A stretch of 64,000 bases of DNA from Okeania sp. SIO2B3 (GTDB lineage: Bacteria > Cyanobacteriota > Cyanobacteriia > Cyanobacteriales > Microcoleaceae), in the NCBI RefSeq assembly GCF_010672525.1, contig NZ_JAAHGH010000004.1, forward strand, positions 240,207 to 304,206, in the 5' to 3' direction. The position numbers and the translations under genes are program-made. Below the pieces are notes generated by a model. It worked only from the letters and a program-made list of their open reading frames with translations. It had not been told where the DNA came from and made no database searches. This document shows positions 1 through 10,284 of the stretch, piece after piece (within the stretch, counting starts at the first letter, position 1; each line of letters begins with the position of its first letter).

Positions 1-218
1 CCAATTAATATTATTGGTTTAGATTTTTTTGTGATTTCTGACTCTACTTGATGAATTTGTCTTGTCAAAGTTAGGTTGAAAAAATCATTTTGATTTAAGT
101 CAAGAACATTAAGATTGAGGTTTATTTCGGCGAAGCGATCGCGTAAATATATAGCTTTATTAGATTTGGGACTAGAAGCAAACCCATGTAAATAAATATA
201 GGTGTAATTATTCAGCAT
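1..218 (-). CDS. YqiA/YcfP-like alpha/beta hydrolase, 5' part only
   Basis: The reverse strand reads from ATG (218-216) to the window edge without a stop, giving 72 residues. The N-terminus contains YIYLHGFASSPKSNKA, the oxyanion-hole HGF-S-P pattern typical of the small esterases of the YqiA/UPF0227 family. The last readable residues (KPIILIG) are the strand leading to the nucleophile elbow, normally G-S-S-L-G-G, so the catalytic serine lies just outside the window. The family is cytoplasmic and has carboxylesterase activity on short acyl esters; the physiological substrate is unknown. The identification rests on the N-terminal motif alone. Confidence 0.72.
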   Translation of the reverse strand, partial: MLNNYTYIYLHGFASSPKSNKAIYLRDRFAEINLNLNVLDLNQNDFFNLTLTRQIHQVESEITKKSKPIILI

Positions 219-288
219 TTTTTCAAGTCAAATTGAATATAAAAATTAGGTGAGCGTTCGATAAATCAGTTATCATTTATCAGCAAAG

Positions 289-424
289 ATATCGGGTGCA
301 TCTCAATGCGTGAATAGAGCCAAAAATTTATCGCTTTTAGGCAACAGCTCCAGAAAGCAACAGGCAACAGGAAATATATAGGAAAAAAGTTATTTTTGCC
401 AATATGAGATGCACCCAATATATC
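289..424. repeat. MITE-like element with GGGTGCATCTCA inverted ends
   Basis: The stretch begins with GGGTGCATCTCA and ends with TGAGATGCACCC, a perfect 12-bp terminal inverted repeat enclosing about 110 bp with no reading frame. It fills most of the gene-free gap 219-583. No second copy was found in this window, so calling it mobile is an inference from its structure. Confidence 0.6.
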
Positions 425-1190
425 CCTTTGTTAAACCCGGGACTAGAGATTAATCTGTACTTTTTGTTTGTTTATAAAACAATCTTATAACAAATCTTAA
501 AAAGTTTGCTAAATATCGGCTTTGCTCCAGGAAAGAAGATTAAAATAGTAAGGTTTAGGATTAAAAGCTGCCCTGGTGTAGATATGAGTAATTCCAAGTT
601 CAAGTCCTCAATATTTGAAATATTAGATAAGTTTAGATAAAATTCCCTTTCTCCTCGTGAATTAGGGGAAAAATTTGAAACATTAATGTTAAATTATCTC
701 AAAAAAGATACTACTTATCAAAAATATTTTAGCGAAGTTTGGTTATGGATGGATTTTCCGAAAAGGGGAAGTATGCCTGATACTGGTATTGATTTGGTGG
801 GATTAGTACGGGATACTGGGGATTATTGTGTGATTCAATGTAAATGTTATTCTCCAGACCATACTTTAGAAAAATCAGATATAGATTCGTTTTTTACTGC
901 TTCAGGAACAAATTTATTTCAAAAACGGATGATTATTTTTACTACTAATAAGTGGAGTAAAAATGCTGAAGCAGCTTTGAAAAATCAACTAATTCCTGTT
1001 TTTCGGGCTACTATTTATGATTTAGCAAATAGTTCTATTGATTGGGATAAATATAATTTCAATAATCCTGATTATTTAGAGCTTAAGCCTAAAAAACAAG
1101 TCAGACCACATCAACAATTAGCTATTGAAAAAGTTCTCACTGGTTTTGAAACTGCGGATAGAGGGAAGTTAATTATGGCTTGTGGTACTG

Positions 1191-1400
1191 TTCATTAATT
1201 GATAATTGATAATGGACAATTGATAATTACCTCTGGTTAAACCCGTTCTTGATTGAATATAAGGAAATATTATTTCTTTTCTTGGTCGATTGGATATGGC
1301 GAGGGGACCTCGCCATCCCTCGACCGCTTTTTTTCCCTTAAAAGGGGAGGCTTCAAGGCGCGAATTATTTAATTATTAATTATTAATTATTAATTATTCG
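1191..1400 (+). mobile_element. MITE family A copy inside the restriction gene
   Basis: This 210-bp AT-rich insert begins TTCATTAATTGATAATTG and ends TTAATTATTAATTATTCG. Its core CGACCGCTTTTTTTCCC...GGGGAGGC is shared with copies at 10285, 28964, 29412 and 51894. Removing exactly 1191-1400 joins ACTG to GTAAAACT and restores the P-loop codons G-T-G-K-T-F. The length is 70 codons, so the outer frame is kept, but an in-frame TAA at 1196-1198 stops translation. The exact element/target boundary is uncertain by about three bases. Confidence 0.88.
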
Positions 1401-1680
1401 GTAAAACTTTTACTTCTTTGAAAATTGCTGAACAATTGCCTAAGAAAAATAATCTGATTCTATTTTTGGTTCCTTCTATTTCTTTACTTTCTCAAACTTT
1501 AAGGGAATGGACGGCAGAAAGTGAGATTAATTTTCATAGTATTGCGGTTTGTTCTGATACTAAGGTGGGGGAAAATAAGAGGAAATCTAAAACTGATGAG
1601 CGTGCTGATATTACTGTTAATGATTTAGCTTTTCCTCCTACAACTAATGCTCAGGATATTGTTGAATCTTATTATGCTTT

Positions 1681-1860
1681 TAATCCCCCCCAACTCCCCT
1701 TTGAAAGGGGGGAGGAAGAAAAAGAAAAAGTAACTTTGGAAATGGGAGGGGAAGAAAGAGAAAAAGTAACTTTGGAAATGGGAGAGGAAGAAAAAGAAAA
1801 AGTAACTTTGGAAATGGGGAAGGAATTTAAAGTCCCTCTTACAAAGGGGGATTTAGGGGG
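1681..1860 (+). repeat. In-frame repeat insertion with three 36-bp tandem units
   Basis: Inside the restriction gene, the segment encodes NPPQLPFERG, three copies of the 12-residue unit EEEKEKVTLEMG (one variant GEEREKVTLEMG), and then PLTKGDLGG. The outer arms, CCCCCCAACTCCCCTTTGAAAGG and its partner near 1840-1860, are a widespread cyanobacterial intergenic palindrome that happens to be open in this frame. It sits between helicase segments, so it is probably a surface-loop insertion. Confidence 0.7.
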
Positions 1861-3173
1861 ATTATTAACTGTTATTTTCTCTACTTATCAATCTATTCAA
1901 GCAATATCTGAAGCTCAAAAAATTGGTTTACCAGAATTAGATTTAATTATCTGTGATGAGGCACATAGAACTACGGGAGTAACTATTGCTGGAACTGATG
2001 AATCTTATTTTGTGAAGGTTCATAATCAAGATTTTATTAAGACTAAAAAACGGCTGTATATGACGGCAACTCCGAAAATTTATAGTGATGATACTAAAGT
2101 TCAAGCAAGGGAAAATGATGCTTTTTTATGTTCGATGGATGATTCTGAGATTTACGGTCAAGAATTTCATCGTTTAGGTTTTGGTGAAGCGGTTAGTACG
2201 GGTTTATTAACTGATTATAAGGTGATGGTTTTGGCGGTTGATGAAAAGTTTGTTAGTGCTACTTTTCAACAACAGTTAGCTGATGCAAATAATGAGTTAA
2301 ATTTGGATGATGCGGTAAAAATTGTTGGTTGTTGGAATGGTTTATCAAAACGTTTACTTAAGGATGCGACTGGGGAGGAAATAGAAGATAATTATCCGAT
2401 GAAGCGGGCGGTTGCTTTTTCCCGGAGTATTAAAGATTCACAGAAAATTGTGGCATTATTTGCTAAGATTATTCATCAATATCAACAGTTAAATCCTGAT
2501 GATGAGGAATTTTTACAATGTGAATTAGATCATGTTGATGGTACACAAAATTCTTTGGAAAGAAATGACAAATTAGAATGGTTAAAAGCTGACACTAATA
2601 CTCAAGAAAATATCTGTAGAATTTTGTCTAATGCGCGGTGTTTATCGGAAGGAGTTGATGTTCCGGCGTTGGATGCGGTGATATTTCTTACTCCTTGTAA
2701 TTCTGTGGTGGATGTGGTTCAGTCTGTGGGGAGGGTGATGCGGAAAGCTGAGGGGAAAAAGTATGGTTATATTATTTTGCCTGTGGGTATTCCGGCAGAT
2801 ATTTCTCCTGATGTTGCTTTGAAGGATAATCAAAAATATAAGGTTATTTGGCAAGTTTTACAGGCTTTACGGGCACATGATGATAGATTTAATGATACTG
2901 TTAATAAAATTGATTTGAATAAACGCCGTCCTGAACAAGTTAGTGTTGTGGGAGTTGGTGGTAAGGAAAAAGATGATTATGGGGGTACAAATGTAGATGC
3001 TTCTTATAAACAATTGGAGTTAAACTTAAATTTTCCTGTGGAAGAATGGCGAGATGCTATTTATGCGAAGATTGTTGTTAAATGTGGTAATCGTCGTTAT
3101 TGGGAAGATTGGGCAAAGGATGTGGCAAAAATTGCTGAAAGTCATATTTCTAGAATTAAGGGTTTATTGGTGG

Positions 3174-3250
3174 GGGCGAATGGCAATTCGCCCGTGAAAC
3201 TGAATGTAAATTCGCCTGTAAAACTGAATATAAATTCATCTATAAAACAG
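3174..3250 (+). repeat. In-frame copy of the GGGGCGAATGGC palindrome
   Basis: The bases GGGGCGAATGGCAATTCGCCC match the palindromic repeat at 6213-6240. A short triplication of the unit encoding N-S-P-V-K-L-N follows (NSPVKLN, NSPVKLN, NSSIK). The frame stays open, so this is another repeat tolerated within the restriction gene. Confidence 0.55.
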
Positions 3251-3897
3251 GTTTTTGATGATTTTTTAGCAGGGTTAAATCAAAATATTAATCCTAATGT
3301 AACTGAGGATGAAGCGATTGAAATGTTATCTCAACATTTAATTACTAAACCTGTTTTTGATGCTTTGTTTGAAGGGTATGAGTTTACTAAGTTTAATCCG
3401 GTTTCTCAGACGATGCAAAAAATGCTGGATGTGTTGGAAGGTGAATTTTTGGAGAAGGAAGTTGGAGGTTTAGAAAAGTTTTATGACAGTGTGAGGGAAC
3501 GTGCTAGTGGTATTGATAATGCGGAGGGTAAACAGAGGATAATTAATGAGTTATATGATAAGTTTTTCCGTACTGCTTTTCCTCGGTTAGCGGAAAGATT
3601 GGGAATTGTTTATACTCCGGTGGAGGTGGTTGATTTTATTATTAAAAGTGCTGATTTTGCTTTGAAAAATGAGTTTGGTTTGGGTTTAAGTGATGAGGGT
3701 GTACATATTTTAGATCCGTTTACTGGTACGGGTACTTTTATTGTGAGGTTGTTGCAAAGTGGGTTGATTAAAAAGGAAGATTTACCACGAAAGTTTGGTT
3801 ATGAGTTACACGCGAATGAGATTGTTTTATTAGCTTATTATATTGCAGCGATTAATATTGAGGAAACTTATCATTTTTTAGCTCAATCTTTTTCAGA

Positions 3898-4182
3898 ATC
3901 TGTCATTGCGAGGCGGAATAAACAAGAGGATAATATTAATATTGATAATAATAATTTAGCTGAAGCAATCTCTAATCATGGTGAAATTGTTTCCGGGGGA
4001 GAGTCGTTTTTATCAGGAGAGTTGACGGATAAAAATTTCCCTCACAATGACAAAAATTCTAATAATATTGATAATAATAATTTAGCCGAAGTAATTTCTA
4101 ATTATGCTGAGATTGCTTCGGGGAAAGAGTCATTTTTATCAGGAGACTTTATGGATAAAAACTTCCCTCACAATGAGAAAGT
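3898..4182 (+). repeat. In-frame duplicated repeat within the restriction gene
   Basis: The segment starts TCTGTCATTGCGAGG and has two CCCTCACAATGA arms (near 4040 and 4163), the ends of a common cyanobacterial repeat. Two tandem copies of about 125 bp encode related peptides: IDNNNLAEAISN then GGESFLSGEL, and IDNNNLAEVISN then GKESFLSGDF. It lies between methyltransferase motifs I and IV, where most family members have a shorter loop. Confidence 0.6.
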
Positions 4183-6212
4183 TTCTAATGATTTAGGAGG
4201 TTATCAAAGTTTTAATGGAATTGTTTTGACTGATACTTTTCAAATGTTTGAAAATGAGGGTTTTGAGTTAAAAGAAATTATCGAAAATATTTTTCCTGAA
4301 AATAATCAACGGGTAATTAAACAAAAGAAAAAGGAGATTACTGTTATTATTGGTAATCCTCCTTATTCTAGTGGTCAAAAAAGTGAAAATGATGGGAATA
4401 AAAATATTAAATATGAAAAGTTAGATGAAAGAATTGCTGATACTTATGCAAAATATTCTAGTGCTACTTTAAAAAACAGTCTTTATGATTCTTACATTAG
4501 AGCTATTTGTTGGGCAACTGATAGAATAAAAGATAAAGGGATAGTTTGTTTTGTCAGTAATGGTTCATTCATTGATAATAATGCGATGGATGGTTTGAGA
4601 AAATGTTTAGTTGATGAATTTACGAGTATTTATTGTTTGAATTTAAGAGGTAATCAAAGAACTTCTGGAGAACTATCAAGAAAAGAAGGTGGTAAAATTT
4701 TTGGTTCGGGGAGCCGTGCTACTATTGCTATTACTTTGTTAATCAAGAATCCTGATAAAAAGCAGGAAAGCAAATTATTTTATTATGATATTGGTGACTA
4801 TTTAAGTCGGGTAGACAAATTAAATATCATTAAAGACTTTGGTGATATTTCGACTATACAATGGCAAGAAATAATACCGAATGAAAATTATGATTGGATT
4901 AATCAACGTAGTGATAATTTTGAAAGTTTTATTTCGTTAGGTGATAAGAAAAATGCAACTACGAAAACTATTTTTGATGTATATTCAAGTGGAGTAAAAA
5001 CAAATCGTGATAATTGGGTTTATAATTTTTCTCATCAATCAGTCGTTGATAATATGACGAGAATGATTGATTTTTATAATCAACAAGTTGAAGGATTTAA
5101 AAAATTTGTAAAAGGTAAAACTTTGACTAATGCTGAACAAAGAAAAAAACAGGTAGAAAGTTTTATTGATACTGACGCTAAAAAAATTAGTTGGTCTGGA
5201 GAACTAAAGGAAGATTGTGGAAAATTAATAATACATACTTTTAATCCTGATCAAGTATTTCAAGGTCTGTACCGTCCTTTCTGTAAACAGAATTATTACT
5301 ACAACAAAGACTTAAATAATCGTCTTTACCAAATGCCAAAAATTTTTCCTAATCAAAACGTAGAAAATTTAGCAATTTGCGTAACTGGACGTGGTTCTAC
5401 AAAAGATTTTTCTGCTTTAATAACTAATTTTTTACCTGATTTAGAATTAATTTCCAAAAGTCAATGCTTTCCTTTATATACCTACGAAAAACAAAGCGAC
5501 TTAGGCGAACTATTTGCAACAAACAACACAGAACAATACACCAAAAAATCAAACATTCCTGACACTATCTTAAAAGACTTCCAGAAAAAATATCAAGACA
5601 AAACTATCAACAAAGAAGACATCTTTTATTACATTTATGGAGTTCTCCACTCCCCAGAATATAAACAAAGATTTGCAGCAGACTTGAAAAAAATGTTACC
5701 CCGCATTCCCTACACCAAAGACTTTTGGAAATTCAGTAAAGCAGGAAAAGAATTAGCATATTGGCATTTAAACTATGAAACTATAGAACCTTATGAATTA
5801 GAAGAATTTAAAAAAGACTTATTCTTAAACGATGAAGATTATCGAGTCGAAAAAATGACATTTGGTAAAAACAAAAACGGCATAGATAAAACCATCATCA
5901 TCTATAACAGTAAACTCACATTATCACAAATTCCCCTAGAAACTTACCAATATAAAGTATGTGATAAATCAGCTTTAGAATGGGTAATAGAAAGATATAA
6001 AATTACCAAAGATAAAAAAAGTGGAATAGTCAACGACCCCAACAACTGGTCAGAAGATTCCCGTTATATAGTAAACCTAGTAAAAACGATAGTCAGAGTC
6101 AGTTTAGAAACAGTCAAAATAGTCAAAAACTTACCTCCCTTAAACGAGAGAAAATAGCGATCGCTCCATATAGTAGTTGCCATTACTAGCGCGGACATTT
6201 CGGTAGACCGCA

Positions 6213-6240
6213 GTAGGGGCGAATGGCCATTCGCCCCTAC
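6213..6240. repeat. 28-bp perfect palindrome
   Basis: A perfect palindrome centred on GGCC (GTAGGGGCGAATGG and its complement) lies downstream of the restriction gene. Variants occur at 3174 (inside that gene), about 38789-38813 and about 49208-49233. It could form a strong hairpin in RNA, but no U-tract follows, so it is recorded as a repeat and not a terminator. Confidence 0.7.
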
Positions 6241-6415
6241 AGGGTTTTGGTCATTTCAGTTATCAGTTATCAGCTACTGCTAGTAGCACGTCAAGCTTGA
6301 AATAGTGTTTGAGGAAAATTCTCCAAACCTTCTCATAGCAAGAGTTATACTAAAAAAATTTAATACATCATTTTCAGCTTGACGCGCTACTACAACCTAA
6401 CACCTAATACTTTCT

Positions 6416-7759
6416 TCAACGTAAAGTTACTAACTCTTCTGAAGTGGAAGGGTGAATACCAATAGTGCGGTCAAAGTCTGCTTTGGTTGCCCCCATATTA
6501 ACAGCGATCGCCATTCCTTGGATAATTTCACCTGCATCTTTACCAACCATGTGTACTCCTAAAACGCGCTCAGTATTACCCTCAACTACCAATTTCACCA
6601 TTACTTTCTCATCTGCACCTGTGAAACTGTGGAACATTGGGCGGAACTTGGCACGGTAACATTTGATGGAGTCGCCAAATTTTTCTCTAGCTTCTGCTTC
6701 TGTTAAACCGACAGTAGATCCTTCTGGTTCTGAGAAGACTGCTGTGGGAATATTTTCTAGAGAAATGGATCGAGGAATATTACCAAATTCTGTATCAGCA
6801 AAAGCACGACCTTGGGCAATAGCAACAGGAGTTAAATTTGCTTTATCTATACAGTCTCCCACTGCATAAATATTTGGTTGAGTAGTACGACAGTTATCAC
6901 TAACGGCAACTGCACCACTGACTGTTTCTACTCCAGCGTTTTCTAAATTCAAACCTTCTAAGTTTGGTTTGCGACCAGTTGCACAGAGGAAAGTATCGAC
7001 AATTAAAGGTTCGGTATTTTCTCCAGTTAAGTGAACTTTTAAACCTTCTTCGACTTTCTCAATTTTTTCTACATTTGTATTAATGCGGAAGTCTACTCCA
7101 TGTTTTGCCATACCTTCTTGAATATTGCTGCGGATGTCTTCGTCAAAACCTCGCAAAATTAAATCCCGACGAATAATTTGAGTAACTTCAGTACCGACAC
7201 CATTTAAAATTCCGGCAAATTCTACACCGATATAACCACCTCCCCAAACTGCCATTCTTTTTGGTTGTTCCTTGAGGTGGAACATTTCACGGGAAGTAAT
7301 ACTATGTTCAATTCCAGGAATGTTGATTTTTTCTGCTTTCCCACCGACAGCAATTAAGATTTTGTCCGCTGTGACTTTACGATCGCCTACTTCTACAGTA
7401 TGGGGGTCGATAAATTTGGCATATCCTTCTATTAGTTCCACTCCCGCTTTTTCCAGGAAACTGATGTGTAGTTTATTCAAACGTAGAACTTCTGTATTTA
7501 CAGCATCTATTAATTTATGCCAATCAAAACTTGGTTCTACTGGACTCCAACCATAACCTACTGCATCTTGATACAAGTGGGAAAATCTAGAACCGTAAAC
7601 CATCAGTTTTTTTGGGACACATCCTCTAATAACGCAAGTACCTCCTACTAAATCATTTTCAGCGATCGCTACTTTTGCCCCATAAGATGCTGCCCTTTTT
7701 GAAGATGCTAACCCTCCCGATCCTGCACCTATCACAAATAGATCGTAATCGTATGCCAT
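6416..7759 (-). CDS. gor: Glutathione-disulfide reductase
   Basis: This FAD enzyme reduces GSSG to GSH with NADPH in the cytosol. The 447 residues match the usual family length. The N-terminal FAD fingerprint is GAGSGG (11-16). The redox-active pair is in GGTCVIRGCVPKK (C42 and C47). The pyridine-nucleotide motif GGGYIGVEFAG lies near residue 172, the second FAD motif AVGDC near 310, and the C-terminal catalytic His is in IHPSTSEE. ATG 7759 fits the conserved MAYDYDLFVIG start. The first 20 codons and upstream sequence recur as a fragment at 9154-9240. It is transcribed alone; the next gene upstream on the same strand starts 1.2 kb away. Confidence 0.95.
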   Translation of the reverse strand: MAYDYDLFVIGAGSGGLASSKRAASYGAKVAIAENDLVGGTCVIRGCVPKKLMVYGSRFSHLYQDAVGYGWSPVEPSFDWHKLIDAVNTEVLRLNKLHISFLEKAGVELIEGYAKFIDPHTVEVGDRKVTADKILIAVGGKAEKINIPGIEHSITSREMFHLKEQPKRMAVWGGGYIGVEFAGILNGVGTEVTQIIRRDLILRGFDEDIRSNIQEGMAKHGVDFRINTNVEKIEKVEEGLKVHLTGENTEPLIVDTFLCATGRKPNLEGLNLENAGVETVSGAVAVSDNCRTTQPNIYAVGDCIDKANLTPVAIAQGRAFADTEFGNIPRSISLENIPTAVFSEPEGSTVGLTEAEAREKFGDSIKCYRAKFRPMFHSFTGADEKVMVKLVVEGNTERVLGVHMVGKDAGEIIQGMAIAVNMGATKADFDRTIGIHPSTSEELVTLR

Positions 7760-8013
7760 AATTTAATATCCTCTGATTGATATTTTAACTATTTTGTTGT
7801 TGATATTTTTTAATTATAACTGTTATGGCTTCTCTTTTTATTTTGTCATTAGGCAGATAGGTTAAATTAGGACAATAATTTAGAGGTATTCAGCTATTAC
7901 TTGACAAACATAATGTAATAGTTTGCCATAATTTCATATTCTTGAGTTGAGATTTTTACTATTATTCATTAAGTTGATTTAATCAAACTTTAACTGTCTG
8001 AGGTAATTATTAA

Positions 8014-8964
8014 TTATTTAGGTTTCCTAGCTACTACTGTGGGATATATTCTAGCATTATCCCAAATCAATTCTATTTCATCAAACCCAACAGTTTGTAA
8101 TTGTAATTTTGTTGTTGATGAACTCCTAAAGGCTGTAAATTTAGCATTCAATATATCACCAAATAGGATTTTTGTAAGTAAAAGATCGTCTAGATTTAGT
8201 TGATTCATATCCCATTCTGAATTGGGGTCTAAATCTGGGGATGGAGTAATAAAGCTAGTTACCAATATACCTCCTGGAATTAATGCTTTGAAAAACTGTC
8301 GGTATAACTCCGTAACTTTTTCATCATCAGGTTCATAAACATTTAAACCATTGCTCCTCAATAGCGTAAATTCATCTTCAAAAGGCAAATTCCACGCATC
8401 TTCCTGGTGAAATTCTACTTTTTCAGATAACCCATATTCTTCAGCTAATTTTTTTGCCAATTCTAAACTTTCATAATCAATATCAATTCCCACTAAACGG
8501 AAATTTTCTACACCTGAAAAATCCAACTTCAACAAATCTCTCATTATTCCACAAGGTAAAGAAGCAAAAACTAAACCATCTTGCACATAATCCTGAATAA
8601 CTTTACCGAAATTGACATATCTTTGCTGTGTAGACAATAAACTTTTATCCAGCAAAAATTTTTCCAATTCTGTTAAACTACGACCTTCTCTATCAACACC
8701 TGTCACCCTTCCTTGATACTGATGTTCCATTACATAATCTATCCAATATCCATTAAAACCTCCATTTTGTAATAAAAATTTTCCTAAAGGAAAACCTGTT
8801 AACTCATTCATAAGTTCTAATTGTCTAGCAACAGTAACATGAGGTTTATCTCCAGTCTGAATAATTCTTTGTTTAACCCTTTCTATAGTTTCTTCAAGAG
8901 TTTCATTTTGATTTCCATGAGAGAGGATACGTTGTTCGTTAAATTCTTGAGATTGTTTAGTCAT
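8014..8964 (-). CDS. Class I SAM-dependent methyltransferase, substrate unknown
   Basis: The 316-residue protein has a helical N-terminal region (1-130) and then a Rossmann methyltransferase core. Motif I is FASLPCGIMRDLL, with C-G where many families have G-x-G. The acidic end of strand 2 is VGIDIDYESLELA, followed by EDAWNLPF (motif III) and GGILVTSFITPSP. The substrate cannot be deduced. The next gene on the same strand is gor, 254 bp downstream. A copy of its last ~40 codons lies at 9536-9665, evidence of a former tandem duplication. ATG 8964 is the only good start seen. Confidence 0.75.
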   Translation of the reverse strand: MTKQSQEFNEQRILSHGNQNETLEETIERVKQRIIQTGDKPHVTVARQLELMNELTGFPLGKFLLQNGGFNGYWIDYVMEHQYQGRVTGVDREGRSLTELEKFLLDKSLLSTQQRYVNFGKVIQDYVQDGLVFASLPCGIMRDLLKLDFSGVENFRLVGIDIDYESLELAKKLAEEYGLSEKVEFHQEDAWNLPFEDEFTLLRSNGLNVYEPDDEKVTELYRQFFKALIPGGILVTSFITPSPDLDPNSEWDMNQLNLDDLLLTKILFGDILNAKFTAFRSSSTTKLQLQTVGFDEIELIWDNARIYPTVVARKPK

Positions 8965-9153
8965 TGACTTTTTTTTGATTAAATTACGCTGTTTAACTAT
9001 AACTTTTTTCGGGCAGCTATCGCCACCTTAAAACTAATATTTTCAACATTTTTGACAAATAAAATATAACCCACTCATATCTCGAGCCATACTATAATTA
9101 TCAACCTTATATAAGAGTTCCTTTCTCAACCCTGTTTCTAACATTTCTTCATG

Positions 9154-9240
9154 TTGAAGATGCTAACCCTCCTGAACCTGCACCTATCACAAATAGATCG
9201 TAATCGTATGCCATAATTTTATATCCTTAAATTGATATGT
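9154..9240 (-). pseudogene. Duplicated 5' fragment of glutathione reductase
   Basis: On the minus strand, ATG 9214 begins MAYDYDLFVIGAGSG, and the codons plus about 25 bp upstream nearly match the start of the intact gor at 7759. Homology stops at 9154, after about 20 codons. This is a leftover of a tandem duplication and has no coding value. The rest of the gap 8965-9535 has no recognisable gene. Confidence 0.85.
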
Positions 9241-9535
9241 TAATTATTGTGTTGAGTAAATTATAACAAAATATGGCGTTGCTGATTCTGGGTATGATTT
9301 GATAATTTTGTATTTAGGATTTTTTATTTTTTATGGTTTGAACTACTTGCTAATATTAACTGTTTCCTATTCCCTATTCCCCATTCCCTATAAACCTACT
9401 TTCATACCTTAATTCAGCAGTGCCCAAAATATAAACAAACTCAACTATTTAGATTCTAGTTGAGCGAACAAACTTGAGAAATAAAGTTTGAATATCAGCC
9501 AAATCTTCTGGTCAAAAAAGAAACTTCTACACGCC

Positions 9536-9665
9536 CTATTTAGGTTTACGCCCTACTACTGTTGGGTACATCCTGGCATTATCCCAAATTAATTCTATTT
9601 CATCAAACCCAACAGTTTGTAATTGTAATTTTGTCGTTGATGAACTCCTAAAGGCTGTAAATTTA
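9536..9665 (-). pseudogene. Duplicated 3' fragment of the methyltransferase
   Basis: The minus strand encodes a copy of the methyltransferase C-terminus (IELIWDNAR...PTVVGRKPK, TAG at 9538-9536), with about 130 bp closely matching 8014-8141. Homology is lost upstream of 9665. Together with the gor fragment at 9154 it preserves the order of the original pair. Confidence 0.85.
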
Positions 9666-9782
9666 AAAAACAAGTTCCGACAAAAATTTTTTCCTTGATT
9701 AATATAATTATCGTCGAATTTTTGATAATTTCCTTTGTTATGATTTCTCTGTTATGGAATCTTATAGAAGAATTATATTTAC

Positions 9783-10232
9783 TTAATCTTTTAGCTCCCA
9801 CGTTTCTCTCAGAAAGCCATGGTGGGGATCTGTGAAAACAGAGCCATCAGGCATAATAGTATTATAAAATACAGCATCTTTCATACTACCAATAAGGTTA
9901 TCAGCATTTATCATATTAGTACCAGTGAGATTAGCACCATCGAAAATAATAGAAGTTAAACTAGCATTAGTTAGGTTTGCGTTTGTTAAGTTAGAACCAC
10001 ACCATTTGCTGTAATCTAAATTAGCGCCACTCAAATTGGCATTAGTAAAATCAGTATTACTAAAGTCAGCCGACTCTAAGTTTGCATTTACTAAATTGGT
10101 ATTACTAAGGTCAACATCGTTCAAAATAATCCTTTCCAAATTAGCTCCATTTAAGTCTATCCCTCGCAAGACTGTTCCATTAAATACTCTCTGTCCTGCC
10201 ATATAATATTTGAGAAATTCTTGTTTGTTCAT
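9783..10232 (-). CDS. Pentapeptide-repeat protein
   Basis: The protein has about 149 residues from ATG 10232, which follows AGAGGAG at a good ribosome-binding distance. An upstream in-frame ATG at 10289 lies in the end of a MITE and is not preferred. About 17 consecutive A(D/N)LXX-type units (GANLERI, NANLESA, NANLSGA and others) should form a right-handed quadrilateral beta-helix. A short capping helix (MNKQEFLKYYMAGQRVFNG) precedes them and a non-repeat tail ends PHHGFLRETWELKD. Such proteins are common in cyanobacteria, with mostly unknown roles. No signal peptide is seen, so it is probably cytosolic. Confidence 0.85.
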   Translation of the reverse strand: MNKQEFLKYYMAGQRVFNGTVLRGIDLNGANLERIILNDVDLSNTNLVNANLESADFSNTDFTNANLSGANLDYSKWCGSNLTNANLTNASLTSIIFDGANLTGTNMINADNLIGSMKDAVFYNTIMPDGSVFTDPHHGFLRETWELKD

Positions 10233-10284
10233 AACTCCTCTGAAAAACCTATTTATTTGCTTAAAGTTATCTAAAAAATATCCT

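Larger units (their letters stand above)
584..6157 (+). pseudogene. Type ISP restriction-modification enzyme, disrupted
   Basis: This was a single-chain restriction enzyme with nuclease, translocase, N6-adenine methyltransferase and target-recognition parts. The natural start is probably ATG 584, which reads MSNSKFKSSIFEILDKFR and then meets an in-frame TAA at 638-640. The frame resumes with SLSPRELGEKFETL. The Mrr-like nuclease shows GIDLVG and VIQCKC (about 795-850). Walker A is split: MACGT ends at 1189 and GKTFTS resumes after a 210-bp insert (1191-1400). Later come CDEAH (near 1945), methyltransferase motif I DPFTGTGTF (near 3712) and motif IV NPPY (near 4355). The 1579-residue frame from TTG 1418 to 6157 is open but lacks the nuclease and the P-loop. 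Three repeat-derived in-frame insertions are listed separately. With a stop plus a P-loop insertion, restriction activity is very unlikely; a downstream methyltransferase fragment could still be made. No other restriction gene is adjacent. Confidence 0.85.
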
